The translations under genes were made by a program, and so were the position numbers. Below the pieces are notes generated by a model. The model had not been told where the DNA came from. It worked only from the letters and a program-made list of their open reading frames with translations, and did not search any database. Below, piece after piece: positions 1 through 6,912 of a stretch of DNA of 64,000 nucleotides. This DNA is from Micromonospora echinospora (GTDB lineage Bacteria > Actinomycetota > Actinomycetes > Mycobacteriales > Micromonosporaceae): contig NZ_LT607413.1 of the NCBI RefSeq assembly GCF_900091495.1, forward strand, positions 1,674,001-1,738,000. The letters run 5' to 3'. Numbering within the stretch: the stretch's first letter is position 1; each line of letters starts with the position of its first letter.

Positions 1-2
1 CC

Positions 3-401
3 CCGGCCCGGGTGCCGGTGACCACCCGCTCGGTCGACCCGCTGGCTGGGCCCCGGCTCACCCCACCCCGGCTGCTCGGCATCGTGGAGCAGATCCGGCG
101 GGGCGAGGCGGCGGCGCGGGTGGCCCGACGGGCCCCGTCGGTGTTGCGCGGCGTGGCGCCGGAGGGGGGTGGCCCGGTCGCGGTGCCGGGTCACCGGGAC
201 GCGCTGGCGGTGCTGCAACAGGCGGTCCGGGACAAGGCCCTGGTCTGGGTGGGGTACGTGGACGCGCACGGCGCGACCGCGTCCCGGTTGGTGCGTCCGG
301 TGTCGATCGGTGCGGGCTACCTGCGCGCGGAGGACGAGCGGACGGAGATGCTGCACACCTTCGCCCTGCACCGGATCACCGCGGCGGTGCGGGACGGGTA
401 G
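3..401 (+). CDS. C-terminal end of a helicase-associated (XPB/Ssl2-like) protein, truncated by window edge
   Basis: The open frame runs in from the left edge and stops with TAG at 399-401, so only about 130 C-terminal residues are visible. They contain a segment (DALAVLQQAVRDKALVWVGY, then RLVRPVSIGAGYLRAED) resembling the WYL-like C-terminal part of the large helicase-associated proteins that actinobacteria encode close to an XPB-type helicase, and such a helicase lies at 1856. The role is inferred to be a partner in DNA repair or nucleic-acid binding. The N-terminal part is missing, so the family call rests on this tail and on context. Confidence 0.6.
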   Translation, partial: PARVPVTTRSVDPLAGPRLTPPRLLGIVEQIRRGEAAARVARRAPSVLRGVAPEGGGPVAVPGHRDALAVLQQAVRDKALVWVGYVDAHGATASRLVRPVSIGAGYLRAEDERTEMLHTFALHRITAAVRDG

Positions 402-405
402 GTCG

Positions 406-726
406 TCAGCGGCGTCGGCCGCGTCGGACGGTGCCGACGATCGAGACGATCAGCAGCAGGGCGAAGGCCGCCCCGGCGGACTCGCCCAGCGAGTCGATGA
501 ACCCCTGCTGGAGCACGAGCCAACCGAAGAGGAACCAGCCGAGGACCGCCGCGCCGGCCACCGCGTACGCCACCACGGTCGCGGTGGACACCGTGGGCGT
601 CGCGGCGGCTCCGTCCGTGCGTCGGGTGTCGTCGGCTTTCGCGCGTCGGGTGTCGTCGGCTGAGGACACCTCCGCCACGGGTGCGGCCCGCTCGCTCTCG
701 GCGGTGGTGTCCCGGTCGACCGTCAT
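406..726 (-). CDS. Small membrane protein, two TM helices
   Basis: A 106-residue protein of unknown function. A charged, Asp/Arg-rich cytoplasmic-type N-terminus (about residues 1-45) is followed by two hydrophobic segments (about 48-72 and 80-98) and a basic RRGRRR end. The ATG at 726 is preceded by a GGAGG ribosome-binding site. It converges with the helicase-associated gene, with stop codons 4 bp apart. No family is recognised. Confidence 0.6.
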   Translation of the reverse strand: MTVDRDTTAESERAAPVAEVSSADDTRRAKADDTRRTDGAAATPTVSTATVVAYAVAGAAVLGWFLFGWLVLQQGFIDSLGESAGAAFALLLIVSIVGTVRRGRRR

Positions 727-810
727 CTGCTGACCTCCCCGTCGCCGCCCCCTGCGTCCACCCTGTCACCTGAGGGGACGAAGTGACAGGGTGGACGCGG
801 TCGGATCGGA

Positions 811-1665
811 TCAGGTGCCGGGCCGCTTGCCGAACACGACCACGCGGTAGCCGATCTTGCCCCAGTCCCAGAACCGCTTGGCGTCGTACGGCAGCAGGTT
901 GATGCAGCCGTGCGAGCCGATGGACTTGTCGTGCAGGTAGGTGGTGGTCTGGTGGAACCCGATGCCACCCACGAAGCGCTGCCAGTAGGGCAGCCACACC
1001 TCGTAAGGGTCGGACCACTCCTTGACGGTCCGCTTGTTGATCTTGTAGGTGCCGGTGGGGGTGGCGTAGCCGCGCATCCCGGTCCGGGTCACCGTCGGCG
1101 GGACCATGACCTTCCCGTCCCGCATGACCCAGGTGGTCTGCCGGGTCAGGTCGATGCAGAACGTGACACCGGATCCGGTCTTGCAGCTGTTCACGTTCGT
1201 CGTGGCCAGCCGCTTCGACACGTCGTGCGTGGTGGGTCCGGCACGGCCCTGGACCGGGCGGATGTCGTACCGCTGCTGGAACTTCTTGATCGCGGCGCAG
1301 TCGGTGGCGGACTGCTTGCCGTCCACGATGACCTTGCCGAACGTGCCCAGCTTGGCGAGATAGGTCTCGACGGCCTTCTGGTACTCCCCCTGCGGGCAGG
1401 CGGCGGCCTTGGTCTTGTTCGAGGTGGTCTGGACGGTGGATCGGGTGGTCGCGAGTGTCGCGGTCGTCGTCCTGGCGGACGTCAGGCCGGTCAGCTGGTC
1501 GGAGCCGAGCACGGCGCTCTCCCCCGATAACCGTCCCGACACGCTGACCGCGGCGAGGTCGTCGCCGGCCGGATCAGCCTGCGGGTCGAGCGCGCACGCG
1601 CTCGCACCGACCAGCGTGACCACTGCCAGGGCGGCGACCCGGATGGTGGACCGAACTCTGTTCAT
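811..1665 (-). CDS. L,D-transpeptidase lipoprotein with peptidoglycan-binding domain
   Basis: A 284-residue exported enzyme expected to form 3-3 cross-links in peptidoglycan or attach proteins to it. The start at 1665 has a perfect AGGAGG upstream and gives a lipoprotein signal peptide ending in a VGASAC lipobox (Cys about 22). A peptidoglycan-binding domain (about 110-165, CAAIKKFQQRYDI) precedes a YkuD catalytic domain whose SHGCINL motif places His252 and Cys254 at the active site. A much longer frame upstream lacks a plausible start. In the leader, 1691-1697 and 1716-1722 can pair as a 7-bp stem. Confidence 0.92.
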   Translation of the reverse strand: MNRVRSTIRVAALAVVTLVGASACALDPQADPAGDDLAAVSVSGRLSGESAVLGSDQLTGLTSARTTTATLATTRSTVQTTSNKTKAAACPQGEYQKAVETYLAKLGTFGKVIVDGKQSATDCAAIKKFQQRYDIRPVQGRAGPTTHDVSKRLATTNVNSCKTGSGVTFCIDLTRQTTWVMRDGKVMVPPTVTRTGMRGYATPTGTYKINKRTVKEWSDPYEVWLPYWQRFVGGIGFHQTTTYLHDKSIGSHGCINLLPYDAKRFWDWGKIGYRVVVFGKRPGT

Positions 1666-1855
1666 GTGTCCTCCTAGGGGCACAGCCGTCCCTTCGCTAG
1701 ACGTATGTGAGTGCCGCGAAGGTTGCACCCTGTAGTGAATTTTTCTGGCCGTTCCCCCTGCGTGCAAGACTGGAGGGTCGCCCAGATTCCGTCGTCGCAC
1801 GGGGGCGACGAGGCGGCAGACGGCAAAACACCTGGTGAGAGCGGGAGGACCCGGC

Positions 1856-3535
1856 GTGAACGGTGGACCATTGATCGTGCAGTCGGACAAGACCCTGCTG
1901 CTGGAGATCGACCACCCGGACGCGCAGGCCTGCCGAATGGCCATCGCGCCCTTCGCCGAGCTGGAGCGCTCACCCGAGCACGTGCACACCTACCGGCTCA
2001 CCCCGCTGGGGCTGTGGAACGCCCGCGCCGCCGGGCACGACGCCGAGGGCGTGGTCGACGCGCTGCTGAAGTACTCCCGTTACCCGGTGCCGCACGCGCT
2101 GCTGGTGGACGTGGCCGAGACCATGGACCGGTACGGCCGGCTCCAGCTCGCCAACGACCCGGTGCACGGGCTGGTGCTGCGGGCGCTGGACCGGCTGGTG
2201 CTGATCGAGGTCGCCAAGAGCAAGAAGCTCGCCGGCATGCTCGGCGCGAAGCTGGACGACGACACGATCGCGGTGCACCCGTCCGAGCGGGGTCGACTCA
2301 AGCAGGCGCTGCTCAAGCTCGGCTGGCCCGCCGAGGACCTGGCCGGTTACGTCGACGGCGAGGCGCACCCGATCGAGCTGGCCGAGGCCGGCAAGGACGG
2401 CAGGAAGCCGTGGACGCTGCGGTCGTACCAGCGGGCGGCGGTGGAGGCGTTCTGGGCCGGCGGGTCGGGTGTGGTGGTGCTGCCCTGCGGCGCGGGCAAG
2501 ACGCTGGTCGGGGCGGCGGCGATGGCCGAGGCGAAGGCGACCACCCTGATCCTGGTCACCAACACGGTCGCCGGCCGGCAGTGGAAGCGCGAGCTGATCG
2601 CCCGCACCTCGCTGACCGAGGACGAGATCGGCGAGTACTCCGGCGAGCGCAAGGAGATCCGCCCGGTCACCATCGCCACGTACCAGGTGCTCACCTCGCG
2701 GCGCGGCGGCGCGTTCACCCACCTGGACCTGTTCGGGGCCCGCGACTGGGGCCTGGTCGTCTACGACGAGGTGCACCTGCTGCCCGCGCCGATCTTCCGG
2801 TTCACCGCGGACCTCCAGGCCCGCCGTCGGCTCGGCCTGACCGCCACCCTGGTCCGCGAGGACGGCCGGGAGGGTGACGTGTTCAGCCTGATCGGCCCCA
2901 AGCGGTACGACGCGCCGTGGAAGGACATCGAGGCGCAGGGCTGGATCGCCCCGGCCCAGTGCACCGAGGTACGGGTCACCCTGACCGACGCCGAGCGGCT
3001 GGCGTACGCGACCGCCGAGAGCGAGGAGCGCTACCGGATGGCGGCGACCGCCCGCACGAAGCTGCCGGTGGTCCGCGCGCTCGTGCAGCGGCACCCGGAC
3101 GACCAGGTGCTGGTGATCGGCGGGTACATCGACCAGCTCCACCAGCTCGGCGAGTACCTCGACGCGCCGATCGTGCAGGGCTCGACCACGAACAAGGAAC
3201 GGGAGCGGCTCTTCGACGCCTTCCGGTCGGGCGAGATCCGGACCCTTGTCATCTCGAAGGTCGGCAACTTCTCCATCGACCTGCCCGAGGCGGCGGTGGC
3301 GATCCAGGTCTCCGGCACGTTCGGTTCCCGGCAGGAGGAGGCGCAGCGGCTCGGGCGGGTGCTCCGACCCAAGGCCGACGGTCGACAGGCGCACTTCTAC
3401 ACGGTGGTCTCCCGGGACACCATCGACACCGAGTACGCCGCGCACCGGCAGCGTTTCCTCGCCGAGCAGGGGTATGCGTACACGATCGTCGACGCCGACG
3501 ACGTCCTCGGCCCGAAGCTTCCCACCGTCGACTGA
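1856..3535 (+). CDS. XPB/ERCC3-type DNA repair helicase
   Basis: A 559-residue superfamily 2 helicase of the bacterial XPB family, thought to unwind DNA in repair. GTG at 1856 follows a GGGAGG site and matches the usual N-terminus (NGGPLIVQSDKTLLLE). An N-terminal helicase-associated domain spans about 1-170. Walker A (CGAGKT) is near residue 210, the DEVH box near 304, GLTATLVRED near 330, and motif VI (QRLGRVLRP) near 495. It is divergent from the L,D-transpeptidase and near the partial helicase-associated gene at the left edge, its usual genomic companion. Confidence 0.93.
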   Translation: MNGGPLIVQSDKTLLLEIDHPDAQACRMAIAPFAELERSPEHVHTYRLTPLGLWNARAAGHDAEGVVDALLKYSRYPVPHALLVDVAETMDRYGRLQLANDPVHGLVLRALDRLVLIEVAKSKKLAGMLGAKLDDDTIAVHPSERGRLKQALLKLGWPAEDLAGYVDGEAHPIELAEAGKDGRKPWTLRSYQRAAVEAFWAGGSGVVVLPCGAGKTLVGAAAMAEAKATTLILVTNTVAGRQWKRELIARTSLTEDEIGEYSGERKEIRPVTIATYQVLTSRRGGAFTHLDLFGARDWGLVVYDEVHLLPAPIFRFTADLQARRRLGLTATLVREDGREGDVFSLIGPKRYDAPWKDIEAQGWIAPAQCTEVRVTLTDAERLAYATAESEERYRMAATARTKLPVVRALVQRHPDDQVLVIGGYIDQLHQLGEYLDAPIVQGSTTNKERERLFDAFRSGEIRTLVISKVGNFSIDLPEAAVAIQVSGTFGSRQEEAQRLGRVLRPKADGRQAHFYTVVSRDTIDTEYAAHRQRFLAEQGYAYTIVDADDVLGPKLPTVD

Positions 3536-3550
3536 CCGGGCGGTCTCGCC

Positions 3551-4186
3551 TCAGCCCGGCCTGACCGACGCTGCCAGTCCCTCCCGACGCCCCCTCGCCC
3601 GGATGACCAGCACAGTCGCCACCGCCGCCGACATCCAGACGGTCAGCCGCACCGGCAGCGCCATCAGGCTCTCCGGCGGTGGGGGCAGCACCACCATCTG
3701 CACGGCGGCCCCAGCGGGCACCAGCAGTGCGGCGAGCGCCCCGACCGGACCGGGTCGCCGGACCGACGCGCCGGCAACCCCCAGCGCGGGGCCGAGCAGC
3801 ACGCTGCCAACCAGCCAGTACCGGGTCGCCATGCCCCACCACACGCCGCCGTCGAAGAGCACGTCCATGGCGTAGTAGGCGGTGGTGGCGAACACCAGCG
3901 CGAGGCCGCCGCCCACCGCGCCGCGCAGCATTCCCGCAGCGGGTCGTGCCTGCCGGCTGACCAGCCAGCCCACCAGCACGGCCGTCGCCGCCCACGCCCA
4001 CCCGGCGTCGAGGATCAGGCTGGCGAACTCCGCGACCTGCGACCGGACGCCCCGTTCGGCGCGAGCGGTGCCGACCTCGCCCAGCCAGATGGGCACGTGG
4101 TTCACCACCGAGTCGACGGCACCCAGCGCCGTCCCCACGGCCGGCCCGATCCACCACCACCGCACGCGGTCAGCTACTCGCTTCAC
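3551..4186 (-). CDS. Multi-pass membrane protein of unknown function
   Basis: A 211-residue integral membrane protein with about five or six hydrophobic helices and a proline run (VVLPPPPESL) before the last pair. The GTG at 4186 (VKRVADRVRWWW) puts a basic anchor before the first helix; the longer frame upstream reads through regulatory DNA and the neighbouring regulator gene, so it was not used. It converges with the XPB helicase gene. It resembles unnamed actinobacterial DUF membrane proteins; no substrate can be inferred. Confidence 0.7.
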   Translation of the reverse strand: MKRVADRVRWWWIGPAVGTALGAVDSVVNHVPIWLGEVGTARAERGVRSQVAEFASLILDAGWAWAATAVLVGWLVSRQARPAAGMLRGAVGGGLALVFATTAYYAMDVLFDGGVWWGMATRYWLVGSVLLGPALGVAGASVRRPGPVGALAALLVPAGAAVQMVVLPPPPESLMALPVRLTVWMSAAVATVLVIRARGRREGLAASVRPG

Positions 4187-4288
4187 GCCAGCAGTGTGAC
4201 CGGAAGGGGCCGACGCGCGACTACCCGGTCCGGCCGGGTCATGGGTACTCCGTCCGAGTCCTTTGGAGCTGCCCGCACAGACGGGGCA

Positions 4289-4324
4289 GCGGCACCCGGC
4301 AAAGATGCGGCACCCGGCAAAGAT
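4289..4324. repeat. Tandem duplication, 2 x 18 bp
   Basis: Two identical 18-bp units (gcggcacccggcaaagat) lie head to tail at 4289-4306 and 4307-4324, abutting the stop codon of the mini GntR gene. They may be a replication slippage product in the 3' region of that gene. Confidence 0.85.
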
Positions 4325-4545
4325 CAGGAACGGTCGGCCACGAAGACGCCTTTGCCCTGATGTCCCTCCACCAGGCCCTCCGCCTGGAGAATGAGCAGGG
4401 CAGAGCGAACAGGCTCCGCAGAGACACCGTAGTGCGCGATCAGCTCGCGCAACGACGGCAGTTTCGCACCGGGTCCGTACTCGCCGGAGGCGATCTTGTC
4501 GCGGATGTCCTGCGCGATGCGTTGGCGGTCGGGGATTCGGGGCAT
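4324..4545 (-). CDS. Mini GntR-type winged-helix regulator (cassette A)
   Basis: A 73-residue protein made only of a GntR-type winged helix-turn-helix: SGEYGPGAKLPSLRELIAHY, the recognition helix VSAEPVRSALLIL, and the wing GLVEGHQGKGVFVADR. It has no effector-binding domain, so it is likely a minimal DNA-binding switch or part of a larger complex. It is divergent from the DivIVA-domain/Cys-His gene pair at 4872-5464 across a 326-bp region rich in inverted and direct repeats. A paralogue of the same size and arrangement lies at 28219-28437. Confidence 0.85.
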   Translation of the reverse strand: MPRIPDRQRIAQDIRDKIASGEYGPGAKLPSLRELIAHYGVSAEPVRSALLILQAEGLVEGHQGKGVFVADRS

Positions 4546-4600
4546 GGGCGACTCCTGGTAGGCCCCAAGATCTTCCCACGCTCGTCACCGGCCGGCCAAG

Positions 4601-4652
4601 ACTTTGCGTGGTAACCATGCCCAGCCTTCCACTTTGCATGGTTTGCATTGTA
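4601..4652. promoter_or_regulatory. Repeat-rich candidate operator/promoter of cassette A
   Basis: The 12-bp element ACTTTGC(G/A)TGGT occurs at 4601-4612 and 4631-4642, exactly 30 bp apart, or close to three helical turns. AACCATGC (4613-4620) and GCATGGTT (4637-4644) form an inverted repeat across the same stretch. On the minus strand TACAAT (4652-4647) fits a -10 box. The whole patch is more AT-rich than its surroundings and lies in the divergent region of the GntR/DivIVA cassette, as expected for an autoregulated operator. The regulator-site link is inferred. Confidence 0.5.
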
Positions 4653-4703
4653 GGATCGCCACGGGTCCCGGCATCGGAACGCCTGGTAGGCAACCGGCCT
4701 CCC

Positions 4704-4765
4704 GGTTGGGTGCCCACAGTGCCGACACGGCTGGCTCCTCTCGCCAGCCGTGTCGGCACCCAACC
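4704..4765. repeat. Large inverted repeat upstream of the cassette A DivIVA-domain gene
   Basis: The right arm at 4743-4765 pairs over 23 bases with the left arm starting at 4704. The left arm carries a 9-base extra bulge (partial duplication tgcccacag), and the loop is 7 bases (4736-4742). In the leader of the 4872 gene it could act as an attenuator, a terminator of upstream transcription, or a REP-type element. Confidence 0.75.
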
Positions 4766-4871
4766 TCACCGGACACCAAGCGTCCGTTCACCGCCCGGCG
4801 ATCGATGTGGCGGCGGTCGGGCCGGAGGACAGACCGAGACGAGAGCGGACACCCCGAAGGGCGGTCAACTG

Positions 4872-5189
4872 ATGCGCACACTCCTGCGTCGCCTGCTCGG
4901 CCGGCACCACCGGCGTCGGCCGGCGTACCGGCACACTGTCAACGCGGCCCCGCCGTCCGCGTACCAGCCGATGCGCCCCTGGCAGGTCCGCGCCCGCTGC
5001 TTCAGCACCCGCCGCCACGGGCTCGACCCGGAGGAGATACGGGTCTTCCTGCACCGGGTCGCCGACGAGCTGACCGTCGCACAGACGGCGCTGGAGGCCG
5101 TGCTCGACGAGAACAAGCGGATCAAGGACGCGCTCCGCGACTGGCAGACCACGTACGCCCTGCGCCCGGCCTCCCGGGACCGGCGATGA
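4872..5189 (+). CDS. Short DivIVA-domain protein (cassette A)
   Basis: A 105-residue protein with a very basic N-terminus (MRTLLRRLLGRHHRRR) and a DivIVA/Wag31-like motif RRHGLDPEEIRVFLHRVADE followed by a predicted coiled coil ending in DENKRIKDALRDWQ. DivIVA proteins normally bind curved membrane at poles and are far longer, so this is a minimal version. Its stop overlaps the start of the next gene (ATGA at 5186-5189), indicating translational coupling. The longer upstream frame crosses the inverted repeat and was rejected. It has a close paralogue at 27478-27789. Confidence 0.8.
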   Translation: MRTLLRRLLGRHHRRRPAYRHTVNAAPPSAYQPMRPWQVRARCFSTRRHGLDPEEIRVFLHRVADELTVAQTALEAVLDENKRIKDALRDWQTTYALRPASRDRR

Positions 5190-5464
5190 CCACGCCCGAG
5201 GAGCGTTGGGTGATCCACGTGCCGGTCGTCGCATCCGACCTGAACCGCGCCCGGATCTTCGCCCGCACGGCCACCCGCGCCTTGGCCCTGCTCACCTCGC
5301 GGATCGACGCCGGGGAGGTGACCGTCTCGGCCGAGGACGCCCAGGGCGTACGGCATCGAGTCTTCTGCGACCGGCGACTGGCCGGTGGCGGCCGGTGCAC
5401 CCTGCCCACCGACCACACCTCGCCGTGCACCCGGTCGGGGCTAAGCCGACATCGGCAGCGGTAG
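5186..5464 (+). CDS. Small Cys/His-rich protein of cassette A, family unknown
   Basis: A 92-residue protein, translationally coupled to the DivIVA-domain gene. The core RWVIHVPVVASDL, ARIFARTATRAL and VTVSAEDAQGVRHRVFCDR is followed by three cysteines and a histidine spaced C-x9-C-x5-H-x3-C, a plausible zinc site. The paralogue at 27191-27484 keeps the same residues and spacing, with roughly two thirds identity by eye. No named family is recognised. Being locked to a DivIVA-domain protein and a GntR regulator suggests a shared function. Confidence 0.75.
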   Translation: MTTPEERWVIHVPVVASDLNRARIFARTATRALALLTSRIDAGEVTVSAEDAQGVRHRVFCDRRLAGGGRCTLPTDHTSPCTRSGLSRHRQR

Positions 5465-5607
5465 CCGCCCGCTTCCTTTTCCGCTCCGTCCCGGGCGCTC
5501 GCTGCCAGCGGACACGCCGGTCCAGCGGGGCTTGTGCGGGATCGATTTCCCGGCGACGATGATCACGAAGGACGTCCGCACCCACCGCACGACAGGGGCG
5601 ATCCTCG

Positions 5608-5673
5608 ATGAGCACAGCAGACCTGCGGTTCCGGCTGGTCGGCCGTCCCCACCGAGACCGGGAGGTCGCGTGA
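5608..5673 (+). CDS. Possible 21-codon leader ORF overlapping the KASIII start
   Basis: ATG at 5608, with a weak AGGGG 8 bases upstream, opens a 21-residue frame (MSTADLRFRLVGRPHRDREV...) whose TGA at 5671-5673 overlaps the GTG start of the next gene (5670-5672). This arrangement is typical of translational coupling. It may equally be chance; no homologue is known. Confidence 0.3.
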   Translation: MSTADLRFRLVGRPHRDREVA

Positions 5674-6680
5674 GCCCGGTCAGCCTGGTGGACGTCGGCA
5701 GCTACCTGCCGGAACGACGGGTGACCGTGGACTTCTACGGTGGCGACGACGACGCGCTCCGGGAGAGCGTGATGTTCAAGTCGCCGCGGTACCGGCGACA
5801 TGTGGCCCCGGGCGAGAGCGCCGTGGACATGATCGAGAAGGCCGCGCGACCGGTCCTGGACCGTGCCGCCGCCCGGGGCGACGGACCACTGGACGTCCTG
5901 CTCACCAACGTGCAACTACCCGACCTGCCCTGGACCGGCGCGGGATCGGCGGTGGCGCACCGGCTCGGGCAGGACCCGGACTGGGTGCTGGACGTGCACA
6001 ACGGCGGCTGCGCCTCCTTCGTCCACATGCTCCGCAGCGCCCGGCAGATCCTGCGCACCGGTGAGGCCCGCACCGCGCTGATCTGCTGCGTGCAGAACAC
6101 CGCCGGCCAGATGTTCGCCCAGTCCGAGGTACGCCGCCGCTCGCACGCCTCGGTGCCCGGGGACGGCTGCGGGGTCGGCTACCTGCGGGTGGGGGACGAG
6201 TCACCGATCCTCGACGTCGAGCTGCGCAACCTCGGCGAGTTCGCCGGGGACATGGGCGTCCGGCTGGAGGACGGGCGCCGCTACTGGGAGCCGGGGCGCA
6301 GCCAGCTCGACGTCTCGTTCACGCCGGACAAGGTACGAAAGATCATCGAGCGAGGCAACGCTCTCGTACCGGAGGTGGTCGGCCGGCTCTGCGACCGCCT
6401 CGACGTTCCCACCTCGGCGATCGACCTGCTGGTCACCAACCAGCCGAACCGGCTCTTCCTCGCCAACTGGCGGGAGTCGCTGGGCGTCGACGCGGCCCGG
6501 CATCCGGACACCTTCGACGAGTACGGCAATCTCTTCGGCGCGGCCGTGCCGGTCACCCTGCACGAGATGCTCCGGCAGGGCCGACCGAACCGTGGGGACC
6601 TGGTGGTGCTGGCCGGTTTCGCACACGCCGGCGATCTCGCCGCCGCCGCAGCCGTGCGCTGGCACCCCGAAGCTGCCTGA
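5670..6680 (+). CDS. Ketoacyl-ACP synthase III-like enzyme with altered active site
   Basis: A 336-residue thiolase-fold protein of the FabH/KASIII superfamily. The nucleophile Cys114 sits in HNGGCASFVH, and the C-terminal asparagine is present (Asn287 in EYGNLFGAAVP). The position of the catalytic histidine (normally H-Q-A-N) reads TNQPN, so His is replaced by Asn257. Loss of that His argues against ordinary decarboxylative condensation and suggests acyl transfer or another special reaction. GTG at 5670 follows GGAGG. No ACP or other fatty-acid gene is adjacent, so the substrate is unknown. Confidence 0.8.
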   Translation: MSPVSLVDVGSYLPERRVTVDFYGGDDDALRESVMFKSPRYRRHVAPGESAVDMIEKAARPVLDRAAARGDGPLDVLLTNVQLPDLPWTGAGSAVAHRLGQDPDWVLDVHNGGCASFVHMLRSARQILRTGEARTALICCVQNTAGQMFAQSEVRRRSHASVPGDGCGVGYLRVGDESPILDVELRNLGEFAGDMGVRLEDGRRYWEPGRSQLDVSFTPDKVRKIIERGNALVPEVVGRLCDRLDVPTSAIDLLVTNQPNRLFLANWRESLGVDAARHPDTFDEYGNLFGAAVPVTLHEMLRQGRPNRGDLVVLAGFAHAGDLAAAAAVRWHPEAA

Positions 6681-6720
6681 ACCTCGCCCCACTGCCGCAC
6701 CGCCGGTCGCCGCAGCAGCC

Positions 6721-6767
6721 AATCTTGGACACTTACCGTCGTATAAGGACGGTAAGTGTCCAAGATT
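6721..6767. terminator. Perfect 20-bp-arm hairpin between convergent genes
   Basis: aatcttggacacttaccgtc at 6721-6740 is the exact complement of 6748-6767, with the 7-base loop gtataag. The arms are unusually AT-rich for this genome. The hairpin lies 40 bp after the KASIII-like gene and before the end of the convergent glycosidase gene, so a bidirectional terminator is likely. A protein-binding palindrome or the remnant of a small mobile element is possible. Confidence 0.7.
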
Positions 6768-6800
6768 CGCGAAGCGAGAGGCAGTCCGCGCTCGCGCGGA

Positions 6801-6912
6801 CGCGGGCGGGGCGGCGCGGGCGGGGCGGCGCGGGCGGGGCGGGCGCGGCGGGCGCAGGCGTGGGCCGGGCGCGGGCGGGGGCGGGGGACGACGGGGGCGG
6901 GGCGGGGGGTCA
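6801..6912 (+). repeat. G-rich tract with 3 x 14-bp repeat and G-quadruplex potential
   Basis: cgcgggcggggcgg is repeated three times at 6801-6842, then a run of GGG/GGGGG blocks continues to about 6912 with almost no T or A. The plus strand has many G-runs able to form G-quadruplexes. It is non-coding and sits directly between the 6721 hairpin and the 3' end of the glycosidase gene. Confidence 0.75.

Noticed and set aside
811-1989. Longer start for the L,D-transpeptidase
   Set aside because: The extension lacks a ribosome-binding site and runs through the promoter and into the XPB gene; the start at 1665 has AGGAGG and a lipoprotein signal.
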